DNA of 64,000 bases. Origin: Vibrio maritimus (GTDB lineage Bacteria > Pseudomonadota > Gammaproteobacteria > Enterobacterales > Vibrionaceae). How positions within the stretch are numbered: the stretch's first letter is position 1; each line of letters starts with the position of its first letter. Position numbers and translations under genes: made by a program. The notes under the pieces are model-generated. The model was given only the letters and a program-made list of their open reading frames with translations, was not told where the DNA came from and did no database searches. Shown here one piece after another: positions 1-8,602 of this stretch. The stretch covers positions 310,001 to 374,000 of the forward strand of contig NZ_CP090438.1 of NCBI RefSeq assembly GCF_021441885.1, read 5' to 3'.

Positions 1-841
1 TATTGAGATCCTCTACAAAACACCGCAAGACGGTGTGACAGGCGTGACCACGGGCTTTAATGACCTCAACAAGAAGACTGCCGGTCTACAAGGCTCTGAC
101 TTGATTATCGTTGCGGCGCGTCCTTCTATGGGTAAAACCACGTTCGCAATGAACCTGTGTGAGAATGCGGCGATGTCGAGCGACAAGCCTGTCCTTATCT
201 TCTCACTCGAGATGCCTTCAGAACAGATCATGATGCGTATGCTTGCCTCGCTTTCTCGTGTTGACCAAACCAAGATCCGTACTGGTCAGCTTGATGATGA
301 GGATTGGGCAAAAATCTCCACCACCATGGGCATGCTCATGGAAAAGAAGAACATGTACATTGATGACAGTTCAGGTTTGACTCCGACAGAGGTGCGCTCG
401 CGTGCTCGTCGAATTGCACGTGATCATGGCGGTCTTAGCCTCATCATGGTCGACTACCTTCAGTTGATGCGTGTACCTTCTTTATCTGACAACCGTACCC
501 TCGAGATCGCTGAGATCTCTCGCTCTCTTAAGGCGTTAGCGAAAGAGTTGAATGTGCCTGTTGTGGCGTTGTCTCAGCTTAACCGTTCCTTGGAGCAGCG
601 TGCTGATAAGCGCCCGGTAAACTCGGACCTTCGTGAATCGGGCTCTATCGAGCAGGATGCCGACCTTATCATGTTCATCTACCGCGATGAGGTATACCAC
701 CCAGACAGCGCATTGAAGGGGATTGCGGAAATCATCATAGGTAAGCAGCGTAACGGTCCTATCGGTTCGGTGCGCTTGACGTTCCAAGGTCAATTCTCTC
801 GCTTTGATAACTACTCCGGTCCTGCGTTTGATGAAGAATAG
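1..841 (+). CDS. dnaB: Replicative DNA helicase DnaB, C-terminal part (5' truncated by window edge)
   Basis: This is the C-terminal motor half of the hexameric replicative helicase, which unwinds DNA ahead of the replisome using ATP. The reading frame is open from base 2, so the N-terminal domain and linker lie outside the window. Visible are a RecA-like Walker A (ARPSMGKTT, near base 118), the aspartate-containing Walker B (MVDYLQLM), the H4-type segment beginning SQLNRSLEQR, and an arginine-finger region near the end. About 279 residues are present, against roughly 460-470 for the full protein. The next gene, alr, starts 12 bases after the stop, an arrangement common in gamma-proteobacteria. 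Identification is secure. Confidence 0.97.
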   Translation, partial: IEILYKTPQDGVTGVTTGFNDLNKKTAGLQGSDLIIVAARPSMGKTTFAMNLCENAAMSSDKPVLIFSLEMPSEQIMMRMLASLSRVDQTKIRTGQLDDEDWAKISTTMGMLMEKKNMYIDDSSGLTPTEVRSRARRIARDHGGLSLIMVDYLQLMRVPSLSDNRTLEIAEISRSLKALAKELNVPVVALSQLNRSLEQRADKRPVNSDLRESGSIEQDADLIMFIYRDEVYHPDSALKGIAEIIIGKQRNGPIGSVRLTFQGQFSRFDNYSGPAFDEE

Positions 842-853
842 TAAGGGTTCGGC

Positions 854-1945
854 ATGAGTTATATGAAAGCAGCGACAGCGCATATCAACCTAGATGCGTT
901 GGCACACAATTTAGCGCGAATTAAGCAAAAAGCGCCAAACAGCAAAGTGATGGCTGTGGTTAAGGCAAATGGCTATGGTCATGGCTTAAGACATATTGCT
1001 AAGAATGCTGAGGGTGCTGATGCCTTTGGTGTGGCGCGTATTGAGGAAGCACTGCAGCTAAGAGCGAGCGGTGTTGTAAAGCCTATCTTGTTGTTAGAAG
1101 GGTTTTATTCGGCGAACGATTTACCCGTACTGGTCACCAACAATATTCAGACTGTGGTCCATTGTTATGAGCAACTTGACGCATTGGAACAGGCTGAGTT
1201 AGAAGGACCGGTTGTCGTCTGGCTTAAAGTCGACAGCGGCATGCATCGCCTCGGCGTTCGTGAAGAGCAATATCAAGAGTTTGTCGAGCGTCTGCATCGC
1301 TGTGATAACGTAGCAAAGCCGCTGCGATACATGAGCCATTTTGGCTGTGCTGATGAGCTCGAAAATCCGATGACAAAGCAGCAAATTGAGCTGTTTCTTT
1401 CGCTCACTGAAGGTTGCAATGGTGAACGCTCAATGGCGGCGTCTGCTGGCCTTCTAGAGTGGCAGCCAAGTCAGCTCGATTGGGTTCGTCCGGGCATCAT
1501 CATGTACGGTGTGTCGCCATTTGGAGACAAAACGGCCGCTGAGATGGGCTTTAAGCCTGTGATGACCCTAAAGTCTCATCTGATTGCCGTCCGTGACGTG
1601 AAAATAGGTGAGAGTGTTGGTTATGGTGCAACTTGGACTAGTGAGCGAGATACCAAAGTGGGCGTGATTGCGATCGGTTATGGTGATGGCTATCCACGCA
1701 CGGCTCCTAATGGAACCCCGGTATTGGTGAACGGTAGAAAAGTGCCTATCGCGGGCCGCGTGTCGATGGATATGCTCACCGTGGACCTAGGTCCAGATGC
1801 TTTGGACCGAGTAGGTGATGAAGCCATCCTGTGGGGCGAAGAACTACCTTCTGAAGAAGTTGCAGACCACATCGGTACTATCGCTTATGAACTAGTGACC
1901 AAATTGACTTCACGTGTCGAAATGAGCTATAGCGATAAAAGCTAG
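854..1945 (+). CDS. alr: Alanine racemase (PLP-dependent), biosynthetic type
   Basis: The enzyme interconverts L- and D-alanine and so supplies D-Ala for peptidoglycan; it acts in the cytosol. The PLP lysine is K37 in the VVKANGYGHG motif, and the catalytic tyrosine is Y257 in ESVGYGATW. At 363 residues the length is normal for the family. ATG at 854 has an AAGGG Shine-Dalgarno about 7 bases upstream. The in-frame ATG at 863 fits the family N-terminus (MKAAT...) but is badly placed for that site. Alr lies directly downstream of dnaB and is probably co-transcribed with it. I cannot tell from the sequence whether a second, catabolic DadX-type racemase exists elsewhere. Confidence 0.96.
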   Translation: MSYMKAATAHINLDALAHNLARIKQKAPNSKVMAVVKANGYGHGLRHIAKNAEGADAFGVARIEEALQLRASGVVKPILLLEGFYSANDLPVLVTNNIQTVVHCYEQLDALEQAELEGPVVVWLKVDSGMHRLGVREEQYQEFVERLHRCDNVAKPLRYMSHFGCADELENPMTKQQIELFLSLTEGCNGERSMAASAGLLEWQPSQLDWVRPGIIMYGVSPFGDKTAAEMGFKPVMTLKSHLIAVRDVKIGESVGYGATWTSERDTKVGVIAIGYGDGYPRTAPNGTPVLVNGRKVPIAGRVSMDMLTVDLGPDALDRVGDEAILWGEELPSEEVADHIGTIAYELVTKLTSRVEMSYSDKS

Positions 1946-1988
1946 ACTCTATATGTCACACCAAAGAATCACAGCTGATTAAATCGTC

Positions 1989-2008
1989 ATCCCCGCGCAG
2001 GCGGGGAT
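1989..2008. repeat. Palindromic intergenic repeat between convergent alr and yjbQ
   Basis: A perfect 8-bp inverted repeat (ATCCCCGC / GCGGGGAT) with a 4-base loop lies between two convergent genes. It is preceded by CGTC and followed by CTAC. Similar GC-rich palindromes of the form GTCATCCCCGCG...GGGGATC are scattered between genes in many proteobacteria. No T-run follows on either strand, so it is not a typical intrinsic terminator, although it may shield 3' ends. No second copy was noticed in this window. Confidence 0.55.
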
Positions 2009-2047
2009 CTACTTACAGCGATCTGCGAACCAAGCTCTGCCTAGTTA

Positions 2048-2470
2048 TCAAACCTGCCCCTGCAACGTCGCAATAACCCGACGCTCACCACCAAAATCTC
2101 GATGCTCCCCCAAGTAAATACCCTGCCATGTTCCCAAAGCTAACCGACCATTGCTAATCGGAATCGACACACTTGCACCAAGCAGTGAGCTCTTAATATG
2201 TGCAGGCATATCATCACTCCCTTCATAGGTATGTCGGTAGTAAGGGGCGTTTTCAGGTACGTAGCGGTTAAAGTGGCTCTCCATATCCGTGCGTACCGTG
2301 GGGTCAGCGTTTTCATTCAGGGTTAAACTTGCTGAGGTATGTTGAATGAAAAGATGTAGCAAACCTACAGAGTAGTCGCTCAGTTGTGGCAATTGTTGTT
2401 CAATTTCATCAGTGATTAAATGAAAACCACGTTTTTTCGCGCTGAGGTAAAGGGTCTTTTGTTGCCACAT
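2048..2470 (-). CDS. yjbQ: YjbQ/UPF0047 family protein (secondary thiamine-phosphate synthase-like)
   Basis: A small cytosolic protein of the UPF0047/YjbQ family. The E. coli member has been linked to weak thiamine-phosphate synthase activity, but the true role is unsettled. Conserved features seen are HTSASLTLNENADP (about residues 48-61), the ESHFNRYVP and HTYEGSDDMPAHIKSSLLG segments with the conserved His/Glu/Asp cluster, and LGTWQGIYLGEHRD near the C-terminus. ATG at 2470 has GGGGAG five bases upstream, whereas the in-frame GTG at 2476 abuts that site and is less likely. The length of about 140 residues is typical. The gene stands alone, convergent with alr. Confidence 0.88.
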   Translation of the reverse strand: MWQQKTLYLSAKKRGFHLITDEIEQQLPQLSDYSVGLLHLFIQHTSASLTLNENADPTVRTDMESHFNRYVPENAPYYRHTYEGSDDMPAHIKSSLLGASVSIPISNGRLALGTWQGIYLGEHRDFGGERRVIATLQGQV

Positions 2471-2476
2471 AATCAC

Positions 2477-2773
2477 TCCCCTGTATTATAGTGCTATGCA
2501 TATATAAGGTGTTTACTAAATTTGTTTACATTGTGAACCGATACGTGACCTAACTCAAGGAGCGTACAGGCGCTCTGGTTCATAATTACGCCTGAAAATT
2601 TATTACTAAACAAAGCCACGGCTTTGTGAACAACATACAAGATTGTAACGACGAGTGATCATCAAAGGCACTCGTCTGTATTTAGAATATACTGTTTATT
2701 ATTCGCTAAACTGGGGGTTCCTTTTCCTTGGGGGGATTGGGAATAAAACCGACTAAAAATTGGGATAGAGACC
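2477..2773. promoter_or_regulatory. Intergenic region with three stem-loops upstream of pgi
   Basis: About 300 bases separate the divergent yjbQ and pgi. Three inverted repeats follow one another on the pgi side: GAGCG/CGCTC at 2560-2575, CAAAGCC/GGCTTTG at 2611-2626, and GACGAGTG/CACTCGTC (8 bp, 11-base loop) at 2650-2676. A TATAAT-like box (minus strand, 2485-2490) lies just upstream of yjbQ. No confident -35/-10 pair was found for pgi. The hairpins could form a structured 5' leader, but this is inference. Confidence 0.45.
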
Positions 2774-4426
2774 ATGTTGAAAAACATCAATCCAACGCAA
2801 ACTGAAGCTTGGAAAGCACTGACAGCGCACTTTGAATCTGCGCAAGATATGGATTTAGCAGAGCTATTTGCACAAGACGCTGACCGCTTTGGCAAATTCT
2901 CTACACGCTTCGGCTCTGACATTCTTGTTGATTACTCAAAAAACCTAATCAACGAAGAAACAATGAACAACCTTTTTGCTCTAGCGAACGAGACTGAGCT
3001 TAAAGGCGCAATCAAAGCGATGTTTGCAGGCGATACCATCAACCAAACGGAAGGTCGTTCTGTTCTTCACGTTGCACTGCGTAACCGCAGCAACACGCCA
3101 ATCATGGTGAATGGCGAAGACGTAATGCCAGCGGTAAACGCGGTTCTAGAAAAGATGAAAGGCTTCTCTGAGCGTATCATCTCTGGTGATTGGAAAGGTT
3201 ACACTGGCAAAGCAATTACTGACGTTGTGAACATCGGTATCGGTGGTTCTGACCTTGGTCCTTACATGGTAACTGAAGCGCTAGCACCATACACAAACCA
3301 CCTAAACATGCACTTCGTGTCTAACGTTGATGGTACTCACATCGCAGAGACTCTGAAGAAAGTTGATCCTGAAACAACGCTATTCTTGGTCGCTTCTAAG
3401 ACATTCACGACTCAAGAAACCATGACAAACGCGCACTCTGCACGTGACTGGTTCCTAGCGTCTGCATCAGATGAAGCACACGTTGCTAAGCACTTCGCTG
3501 CGCTATCTACCAACGCAACTGCTGTTGCTGAGTTTGGTATCGACACAGACAACATGTTTGAGTTCTGGGACTGGGTCGGCGGTCGTTACTCACTATGGTC
3601 TGCAATCGGTCTTTCCATCATCTTAGCGGTTGGCTATGACAACTTCGTTGAGCTACTAGCAGGTGCTCACGAGATGGATAAGCACTTTGCTGAGACTGAT
3701 CTAGAAAGCAACATCCCAGTACTGCTTGCTCTTATCGGTATTTGGTACAACAACTTCCACGGCGCTGAATCAGAAGCGATTCTACCGTACGACCAATACA
3801 TGCACCGCTTTGCTGCGTACTTCCAGCAAGGTAACATGGAGTCTAACGGTAAGTTTACTGACCGCAACGGTGACGCAGTAGACTACCAAACGGGTCCAAT
3901 TATCTGGGGTGAACCAGGTACTAACGGTCAGCACGCGTTCTACCAGCTAATCCACCAAGGCACTAAGCTTATTCCTTGTGACTTCATCGCACCTGCGATC
4001 TCTCACAACCAAGTGAGCGACCACCACCAGAAGCTCATGTCTAACTTCTTTGCACAAACTGAAGCACTTGCGTTCGGTAAGTCTAAAGAGACAGTAGAAG
4101 CAGAATTTGCAAAAGCGGGTAAGAGTGCGGAAGAAGTGAAAGATCTTGTACCATTCAAGATCTTTGAAGGTAACCGCCCAACTAACTCAATCCTAGTGAA
4201 GCAAATTACTCCTCGTACTCTAGGTAACCTAATCGCGATGTACGAGCACAAGATCTTCACTCAAGGTGTTATCTGGAACATCTTCAGCTTTGACCAATGG
4301 GGTGTAGAGCTTGGTAAGCAACTGGCTAACCAAATCCTACCTGAGCTAGCAGACGACAGCGAAATCTCGTCTCACGACAGCTCGACTAACGGTCTAATCA
4401 ATGCATTTAAAGCGTTCAAAGCGTAA
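2774..4426 (+). CDS. pgi: Glucose-6-phosphate isomerase
   Basis: It interconverts glucose-6-phosphate and fructose-6-phosphate in glycolysis and gluconeogenesis in the cytosol. Family marks are the substrate-binding IGIGGSDLGP and SKTFTTQET segments, the catalytic base E356 in QGNMESNGK, the ring-opening histidine in GTNGQHAFYQL, and the C-terminal lysine in DQWGVELGKQLA. The 550 residues match the usual enterobacterial/vibrio length. The ATG is preceded by GGGATAGAGACC. Codon use shows many C-ending codons, as expected for a highly expressed gene. It is monocistronic and bounded downstream by a strong bidirectional terminator. Confidence 0.98.
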   Translation: MLKNINPTQTEAWKALTAHFESAQDMDLAELFAQDADRFGKFSTRFGSDILVDYSKNLINEETMNNLFALANETELKGAIKAMFAGDTINQTEGRSVLHVALRNRSNTPIMVNGEDVMPAVNAVLEKMKGFSERIISGDWKGYTGKAITDVVNIGIGGSDLGPYMVTEALAPYTNHLNMHFVSNVDGTHIAETLKKVDPETTLFLVASKTFTTQETMTNAHSARDWFLASASDEAHVAKHFAALSTNATAVAEFGIDTDNMFEFWDWVGGRYSLWSAIGLSIILAVGYDNFVELLAGAHEMDKHFAETDLESNIPVLLALIGIWYNNFHGAESEAILPYDQYMHRFAAYFQQGNMESNGKFTDRNGDAVDYQTGPIIWGEPGTNGQHAFYQLIHQGTKLIPCDFIAPAISHNQVSDHHQKLMSNFFAQTEALAFGKSKETVEAEFAKAGKSAEEVKDLVPFKIFEGNRPTNSILVKQITPRTLGNLIAMYEHKIFTQGVIWNIFSFDQWGVELGKQLANQILPELADDSEISSHDSSTNGLINAFKAFKA

Positions 4427-4444
4427 TCATTGAAAGCCATAACT

Positions 4445-4472
4445 AAAAAAGGTGCCTATCGGCACCTTTTTT
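4445..4472. terminator. Bidirectional intrinsic terminator between pgi and RDD gene
   Basis: A GGTGCC-TATC-GGCACC stem is flanked by six A on the left and six T on the right. It can terminate both pgi (+) and the convergent RDD gene (-). Confidence 0.9.
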
Positions 4473-4510
4473 GTTTCTTTCTCTAGAATCTTTTTTCATC
4501 GGCATAAGCG

Positions 4511-4984
4511 TTATTTCGCTTTTGGTAACACCACGACCTTAGTTTTTGCCCAAATATCGTGAAAGCCACGCTTTTGCGGGTCGATAGGAACGGCAAGGTT
4601 TGATAGTCCAAAAGCAGACGTCGCGAGTCTAATAAGCGCTTGAGTCACAGTGATTCTACCGCCTTCAAGGTTCTGTACTTCAATCTTCCAGGCTCTCATG
4701 CCAAGCGTCTGACCTGCTCGGGTCCAAAAGAATACGATAAAGTAGATCCAAACAAACGCGAGATAAGCGGTATACACAGGGCTCCAAAACGGATGGTTTC
4801 CGAGAAGATCACTGGCATCAGCATAAGGAGCGTAGGAGATAAGCCCGGCAGCAACCAGAGCTTCCATTACCGCAACAACAACACCGCCAGCCATCATGAC
4901 CACAGCAAGAATAATTAGGCTATCGTAGAACAGCGCACCAAGCCTGCGAAAGAATCCTGCAGGTGGGAGAGATTGGGTTTCCAT
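4511..4984 (-). CDS. RDD-family integral membrane protein
   Basis: A small membrane protein carrying an RDD domain. The name comes from conserved Arg and Asp residues, seen here as FFRRLGALFYDSLI near the N-terminus. Three hydrophobic stretches follow: LIILAVVMMAGGVVVAVME, the FWSPVYTAYLAFVWIYFIVFF region, and a weaker C-terminal segment. The motif GQTLGMRAWKIEV is typical of the family. The start was set at ATG 4984 (METQSLPPAG...), giving 157 residues; a longer frame to 5056 has an atypical N-terminus with no family match. No specific transport function is established for this member. It stands alone beside tRNA-Leu. Confidence 0.8.
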   Translation of the reverse strand: METQSLPPAGFFRRLGALFYDSLIILAVVMMAGGVVVAVMEALVAAGLISYAPYADASDLLGNHPFWSPVYTAYLAFVWIYFIVFFWTRAGQTLGMRAWKIEVQNLEGGRITVTQALIRLATSAFGLSNLAVPIDPQKRGFHDIWAKTKVVVLPKAK

Positions 4985-5117
4985 TGAGACAAACTTCCAT
5001 AACTTAAACTCGCCACAGCATAGCGATTTCAATGCCAGGGGGAAAGCCTTGCTCATCGCATTGCTTCACATTGTGGTGAAAATAGCAGCAAACAATAGAA
5101 TATTCAGCGTTTTGCTC

Positions 5118-5145
5118 TTGCGCGATCTAAATGCTTACGTATAAT
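5118..5145 (+). promoter_or_regulatory. Promoter of tRNA-Leu
   Basis: TTGCGC, a 16-base spacer, then TATAAT at 5140-5145, followed by a GC-rich GCC discriminator typical of stable-RNA promoters. It lies about 31 bases upstream of the mature tRNA 5' end. Confidence 0.75.
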
Positions 5146-5176
5146 GCCAAACATCAAAGGACGTCAGTCCAAAGAT

Positions 5177-5261
5177 GCCGGTGTGGTGAAATTGGTATAC
5201 ACGACGGATTCAAAATCCGTTGCCTTCGGGCGTGGCGGTTCAAGTCCGCCCACCGGTACCA
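5177..5261 (+). tRNA. tRNA-Leu (anticodon CAA)
   Basis: An 85-base class II tRNA. The acceptor arms are GCCGGTG and CACCGGT, with discriminator A and encoded CCA. The anticodon loop TTCAAAA gives CAA (reads UUG). There is a variable arm and a T-loop GGTTCAAGTCC. Its own promoter lies just upstream. Confidence 0.96.
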
Positions 5262-5432
5262 TATTTAAACGATAAAGCCTCGACGAAAGTCGGGGCTTTG
5301 TTGTATCTGGACCTATCACAAACCCTTTTCATTGTTATGAGAGTGTTTCTCTCATGTCTTATTCTTAGCGGTCTTCGTTTGTCTCAACCACGGCTAAGCG
5401 CTAGAATCTAGCTATCAGAGAGGAGAATTACT

Positions 5433-6371
5433 GTGAGCGCAAAATTTACCTATCTCGCTTGGCAACAAACCAATCTAGAAGCGAGCCATAAGTTAGTGTT
5501 GTTGAAGTTGGCTGACTTGTGTGGACAGGACGGCTCTGTGGCTGTTGCGCTTGCGGATGTCGCAAAAGAGTGTTTGCTCGGAGAGTTTGGCTTTGCCGAT
5601 GTGCTAACTGCATTGTCGCAAAAAGGATTGCTTGAGAAAGGGCGAGTGGAGTCAATTGGCTCTCGTCAGATTCATCATCTAACGCTCTCTTTATCTGAGC
5701 CGAATAGCTTGCCTGTGATTGAAACGTCAATGGCACACGATAGCCAGCCGAAGACGCCTGTGGTAACAACACCACAAGCCTCTAGTGCGCCACCGTGGAC
5801 ATATCATCCTATGAACCTCTATAAGGTACCGGTAGCAAGTCGCGATAACCTCTGGCAGCGTTTTATTCGAGAGCGAGACGTTCGTAATATGAATGATGTA
5901 CGACGCGATGCGATCTTACGTGATTGGCTAGAAATGATGAAAGGGTCGGGTGGCTTTCAAGAGTACTTTGAAAATACTCATAGCCAAAATGAACGACCTG
6001 CACCGAGACAGCGTTCTAGTTCTCCCTCTAATGCTAAATACATTTCGACCCATGATTTGCAAGAGAACGAGATTGCAGAGTGGGCGATGCAATCCATTTT
6101 ACACTCGGGCATGGCTGCCGATCCGCATTTGTTCTGGGAGAAGTTTGTAGTCTATTACAAAGCGCGAGCGAATGAGTTTCTGTCTGTTACCCAGATGCTC
6201 AATAAGTTGAGACTCTGGATAGTGAATGAGAAGCAAGCCGAGGATAGACGGAGGCAAGCGGATGAAAGACGACGACAGTCGTTCCAGCAAAGCCAAAAGT
6301 CGGGTGAGGTGAGCCCATCAGAAGAGTTTCGTGAATACCTGCGTGGGCAAGGTAAGAATCCTAATTTTTGA
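5433..6371 (+). CDS. Putative DnaT-like primosomal / replication-initiator-like DNA-binding protein
   Basis: A 312-residue soluble protein. Residues about 1-95 look like a winged-helix domain of the kind found at the N-terminus of phage O-type replication proteins. Residues 96-120 form a Pro/Ser/Thr-rich linker. The segment from WTYHPMNLY (about 123) to YFEN (about 182), and a second from AEWAMQSIL to LRLWIVNEKQ (about 213-268), resemble the DnaT C-terminal ssDNA/PriB-binding fold (pattern W..FV.YY....... .KL..W). The tail is Arg/Gln-rich. The start is GTG 5433 with AGGAG seven bases upstream. The lambda-P-like gene follows after 41 bases and dnaB lies 5 kb upstream, which suggests a role in DnaB loading or replication restart. 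The family assignment is by eye and moderate. Confidence 0.5.
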   Translation: MSAKFTYLAWQQTNLEASHKLVLLKLADLCGQDGSVAVALADVAKECLLGEFGFADVLTALSQKGLLEKGRVESIGSRQIHHLTLSLSEPNSLPVIETSMAHDSQPKTPVVTTPQASSAPPWTYHPMNLYKVPVASRDNLWQRFIRERDVRNMNDVRRDAILRDWLEMMKGSGGFQEYFENTHSQNERPAPRQRSSSPSNAKYISTHDLQENEIAEWAMQSILHSGMAADPHLFWEKFVVYYKARANEFLSVTQMLNKLRLWIVNEKQAEDRRRQADERRRQSFQQSQKSGEVSPSEEFREYLRGQGKNPNF

Positions 6372-6412
6372 TAAGATACCGTGTGTGCGGTTCTTGAGGT
6401 AAAAGGTTCGAT

Positions 6413-7204
6413 ATGAGTACGGGCAATAAGCCAAAAAATTTAGATTTTGGTGCAATGGAAAAAAAGCTCCGTGAAATGGGAGTAAGCAGTAATCTAGAAC
6501 ACTTGAAGTCTGCAAAATCCCAGTCTTCACGCCCTGAGTCTGCGCCAAAGACAGAAGTTCAAGTCGCTAAGCCTCAAGCATCTCACCCGGTAGAGTCACG
6601 TCCTGTTACAACCGGCTCTCGCGCAGTGATGCAAACAGACACTGAAACTGAGCGACAACCAAGCGATTGGTGTAACTACATTTTTGGTACTTTGCTGAGT
6701 ATTTATGAGTCGACATGGATTAAGTCCTACGGTCGACGCCCAACGGGACGCTTTTTGGATTTTGCAGATAGTCTGACAGAGTCAGAGTTAATGCGTGTAA
6801 TTCAGCATTGTCGTGAGCGTTTGCAAGCTGGTGAAAAGTGGCCACCTATCATGGGAGAGCTAGCGCTACTCAAGAGTCAGTTGACAGAATCTGAGTCGCT
6901 TGAAGCCATGAATCGTGTGGTAAGTAAGACGCCTAAGAATCAGATCGAAAAGTGGATCATGCAAAACAAAGGCTATGAACTACGTCGCTTGCCACAATCG
7001 ATTATCGTCAAACGCTTTAAAGAGTTCTACCGCGAGGCGATGAGCTTGCAAGAAAAGGGCAAGTTAGTCACCGAGGTGCCGAAAGGGCTGCCAAGTCAGT
7101 CGGTCAAAAACTTGGTTGATTTGAAGCGCGAAGAGTATGAAAGTCAGCATGGTAAGAAGCTAGACCCCCGGATTCAAGCGATCCTAGATCGTAAATCACA
7201 GTAG
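6413..7204 (+). CDS. Putative lambda-P-like replication protein (helicase-loader-like)
   Basis: A 263-residue soluble protein. Residues 1-85 are low-complexity and probably disordered, rich in Ser, Lys, Pro and Gln. The core from WCNYIFGTLLSIYESTW (about 88) through RFLDFADSLTESELMRVIQHCRERL to WPPIMGELALLKSQ (about 160) resembles the central segment of phage lambda P, where a conserved (W/R)-L..PGQF.. stretch follows a helical array. The second half is basic and helical. The ATG has AAGG about 9 bases upstream. It follows the DnaT-like gene by 41 bases and ends at a terminator, so the two form a transcription unit. The function as a DnaB partner is inferred from resemblance and pairing only; it could be an unrelated DNA-metabolism protein. 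Confidence 0.4.
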   Translation: MSTGNKPKNLDFGAMEKKLREMGVSSNLEHLKSAKSQSSRPESAPKTEVQVAKPQASHPVESRPVTTGSRAVMQTDTETERQPSDWCNYIFGTLLSIYESTWIKSYGRRPTGRFLDFADSLTESELMRVIQHCRERLQAGEKWPPIMGELALLKSQLTESESLEAMNRVVSKTPKNQIEKWIMQNKGYELRRLPQSIIVKRFKEFYREAMSLQEKGKLVTEVPKGLPSQSVKNLVDLKREEYESQHGKKLDPRIQAILDRKSQ

Positions 7205-7208
7205 TAAC

Positions 7209-7236
7209 AATGCCCACATCGACAGTGGGCATTTTT
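7209..7236 (+). terminator. Intrinsic terminator after the DnaT/P-like pair
   Basis: AATGCCCAC and GTGGGCATT are paired around a 7-base loop, followed by TTT then ATT. The hairpin closes the two-gene unit. Confidence 0.85.
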
Positions 7237-7351
7237 ATTGATAGTGCTATAAGTTATATCACTGAATCACATTTTATTGATAAAGGGATGAACTAAGCTT
7301 CGAACTTCTTTAAACTTGCCGCGTGTTTTTCAGCCAAATTGCAGTAAAGTT

Positions 7352-8602
7352 GTGGCAAGTATCAAAATATCTGTGGATCGAATTCAACCCGGACTCCATA
7401 TCAAGATACCGCTCAAATGGAATGAGCACCCTTTCCTTTTCAACGTGTTTAAGGTTAAGTCTGATCAGCAAGTTCAAGTTATCAAGCAACTGGGCTGTAA
7501 GTATGTTTACGTCACGCCTGAACTGAGTGATACGCTTCCTTTACCGGTCCAAGAAGCGTCGTCAAAACCTATCGACGAATCAGCAAAAACGGAATCGGAT
7601 ATGCTTTGGCAAGAGAAGCAAAAGCGTATTGAAGAATTGTCTGCTTACCGCCGAAAAGTCTCACGTTGTGAGAAGGAGTTTGACCGCTCTCTTGCTCGTA
7701 TCCGTAACCTCATGACCAAACTTAGAAGTCGCCCCGAACAAGCAGCAAAAGAGGCGCAGCAGCTTGTAGATGATATTGTAGAGTCGCTGCTGTCCCAAGA
7801 TGATGTGACGCTGCACCTTATGGGCAGCAAAACTGAGTTTGAAGACCTCTACTTCCATTGCTTGAACGTTTCGATTTTGGCCATGATGATAGCCAAAGCT
7901 AAAGGAATGGATGCGGCTTCAATCAAGATGGTTGCAATGGGAGCGCTGTTCCATGATATCGGTAAAGCTAAGATCCCATCTGCTATTCTGCGTAAAGCCA
8001 CGCCACTCACTGAGCCAGAGTTTAATTACCTAAAGCTACATACTAAGTATGGTAAAGACATCGCTATTGCCATTGATACATTACCTGAAGAGGTTATCAC
8101 CGTTATAGAGCAGCACCACGAACTGCTGGATGGCACTGGCTACCCAAATGGTTTGAAAGGCGAAGAAATTGATGTCATTACACAGATTGTCTCAGTAGCC
8201 AATGCTTTCGATAATCTGTGTCATCATCAAAATCCGGCTGAGAAAAAAATCCCCTACACGGCGTTATCCTATCTTTATAAGAAGGGTAAGCAGCATTACA
8301 ACAATGAAAACCTCAATATCCTTATCAAATATATGGGGGTCTATCCACCGGGTACGGTAGTTAAACTGTCGAATGACATGGTGGGGCTGGTTGTTTCAAT
8401 CAATAGTGGCAGCCTTCTTAACCCCAACGTTTTAATGTACGACCCGACGGTACCAAAGCTTCTAGCGCCGATCATCGCCCTAGAGAATAAAGATTTGAAG
8501 ATCGAGTCGGTTATACATCCGGAGAGACTACCTGAAGAGATCCGAGAGTATTTGAATCCGCGCGCTCGAATCTCTTACTACTTCGAAGAGCAAACTAACT
8601 AG
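7352..8602 (+). CDS. HD-GYP domain cyclic-di-GMP phosphodiesterase
   Basis: Hydrolyses the second messenger c-di-GMP, typically lowering biofilm and raising motility; cytosolic. The N-terminal ~90 residues (VASIKISVDRIQPGL...KYVYVTPE) match the DUF3391-type domain that precedes many HD-GYP domains. A charged helical linker follows. The HD-GYP domain has HDIGK at 201-205 and HHELLDGTGYP at 255-265, so the metal ligands and the GYP signature are intact. GTG 7352 was chosen because the family begins close to SIKISVDRI. A TTG at 7316 would add 12 residues, and neither start has a strong ribosome-binding site. The gene is monocistronic and sits just upstream of the rRNA operons. Confidence 0.9.
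   Translation: MASIKISVDRIQPGLHIKIPLKWNEHPFLFNVFKVKSDQQVQVIKQLGCKYVYVTPELSDTLPLPVQEASSKPIDESAKTESDMLWQEKQKRIEELSAYRRKVSRCEKEFDRSLARIRNLMTKLRSRPEQAAKEAQQLVDDIVESLLSQDDVTLHLMGSKTEFEDLYFHCLNVSILAMMIAKAKGMDAASIKMVAMGALFHDIGKAKIPSAILRKATPLTEPEFNYLKLHTKYGKDIAIAIDTLPEEVITVIEQHHELLDGTGYPNGLKGEEIDVITQIVSVANAFDNLCHHQNPAEKKIPYTALSYLYKKGKQHYNNENLNILIKYMGVYPPGTVVKLSNDMVGLVVSINSGSLLNPNVLMYDPTVPKLLAPIIALENKDLKIESVIHPERLPEEIREYLNPRARISYYFEEQTN

Noticed and set aside
5118..7236. Genomic island or prophage integrated at tRNA-Leu
   Set aside because: Only two phage-like replication genes are present. No integrase, no direct repeat of the tRNA 3' end and no composition shift were seen.
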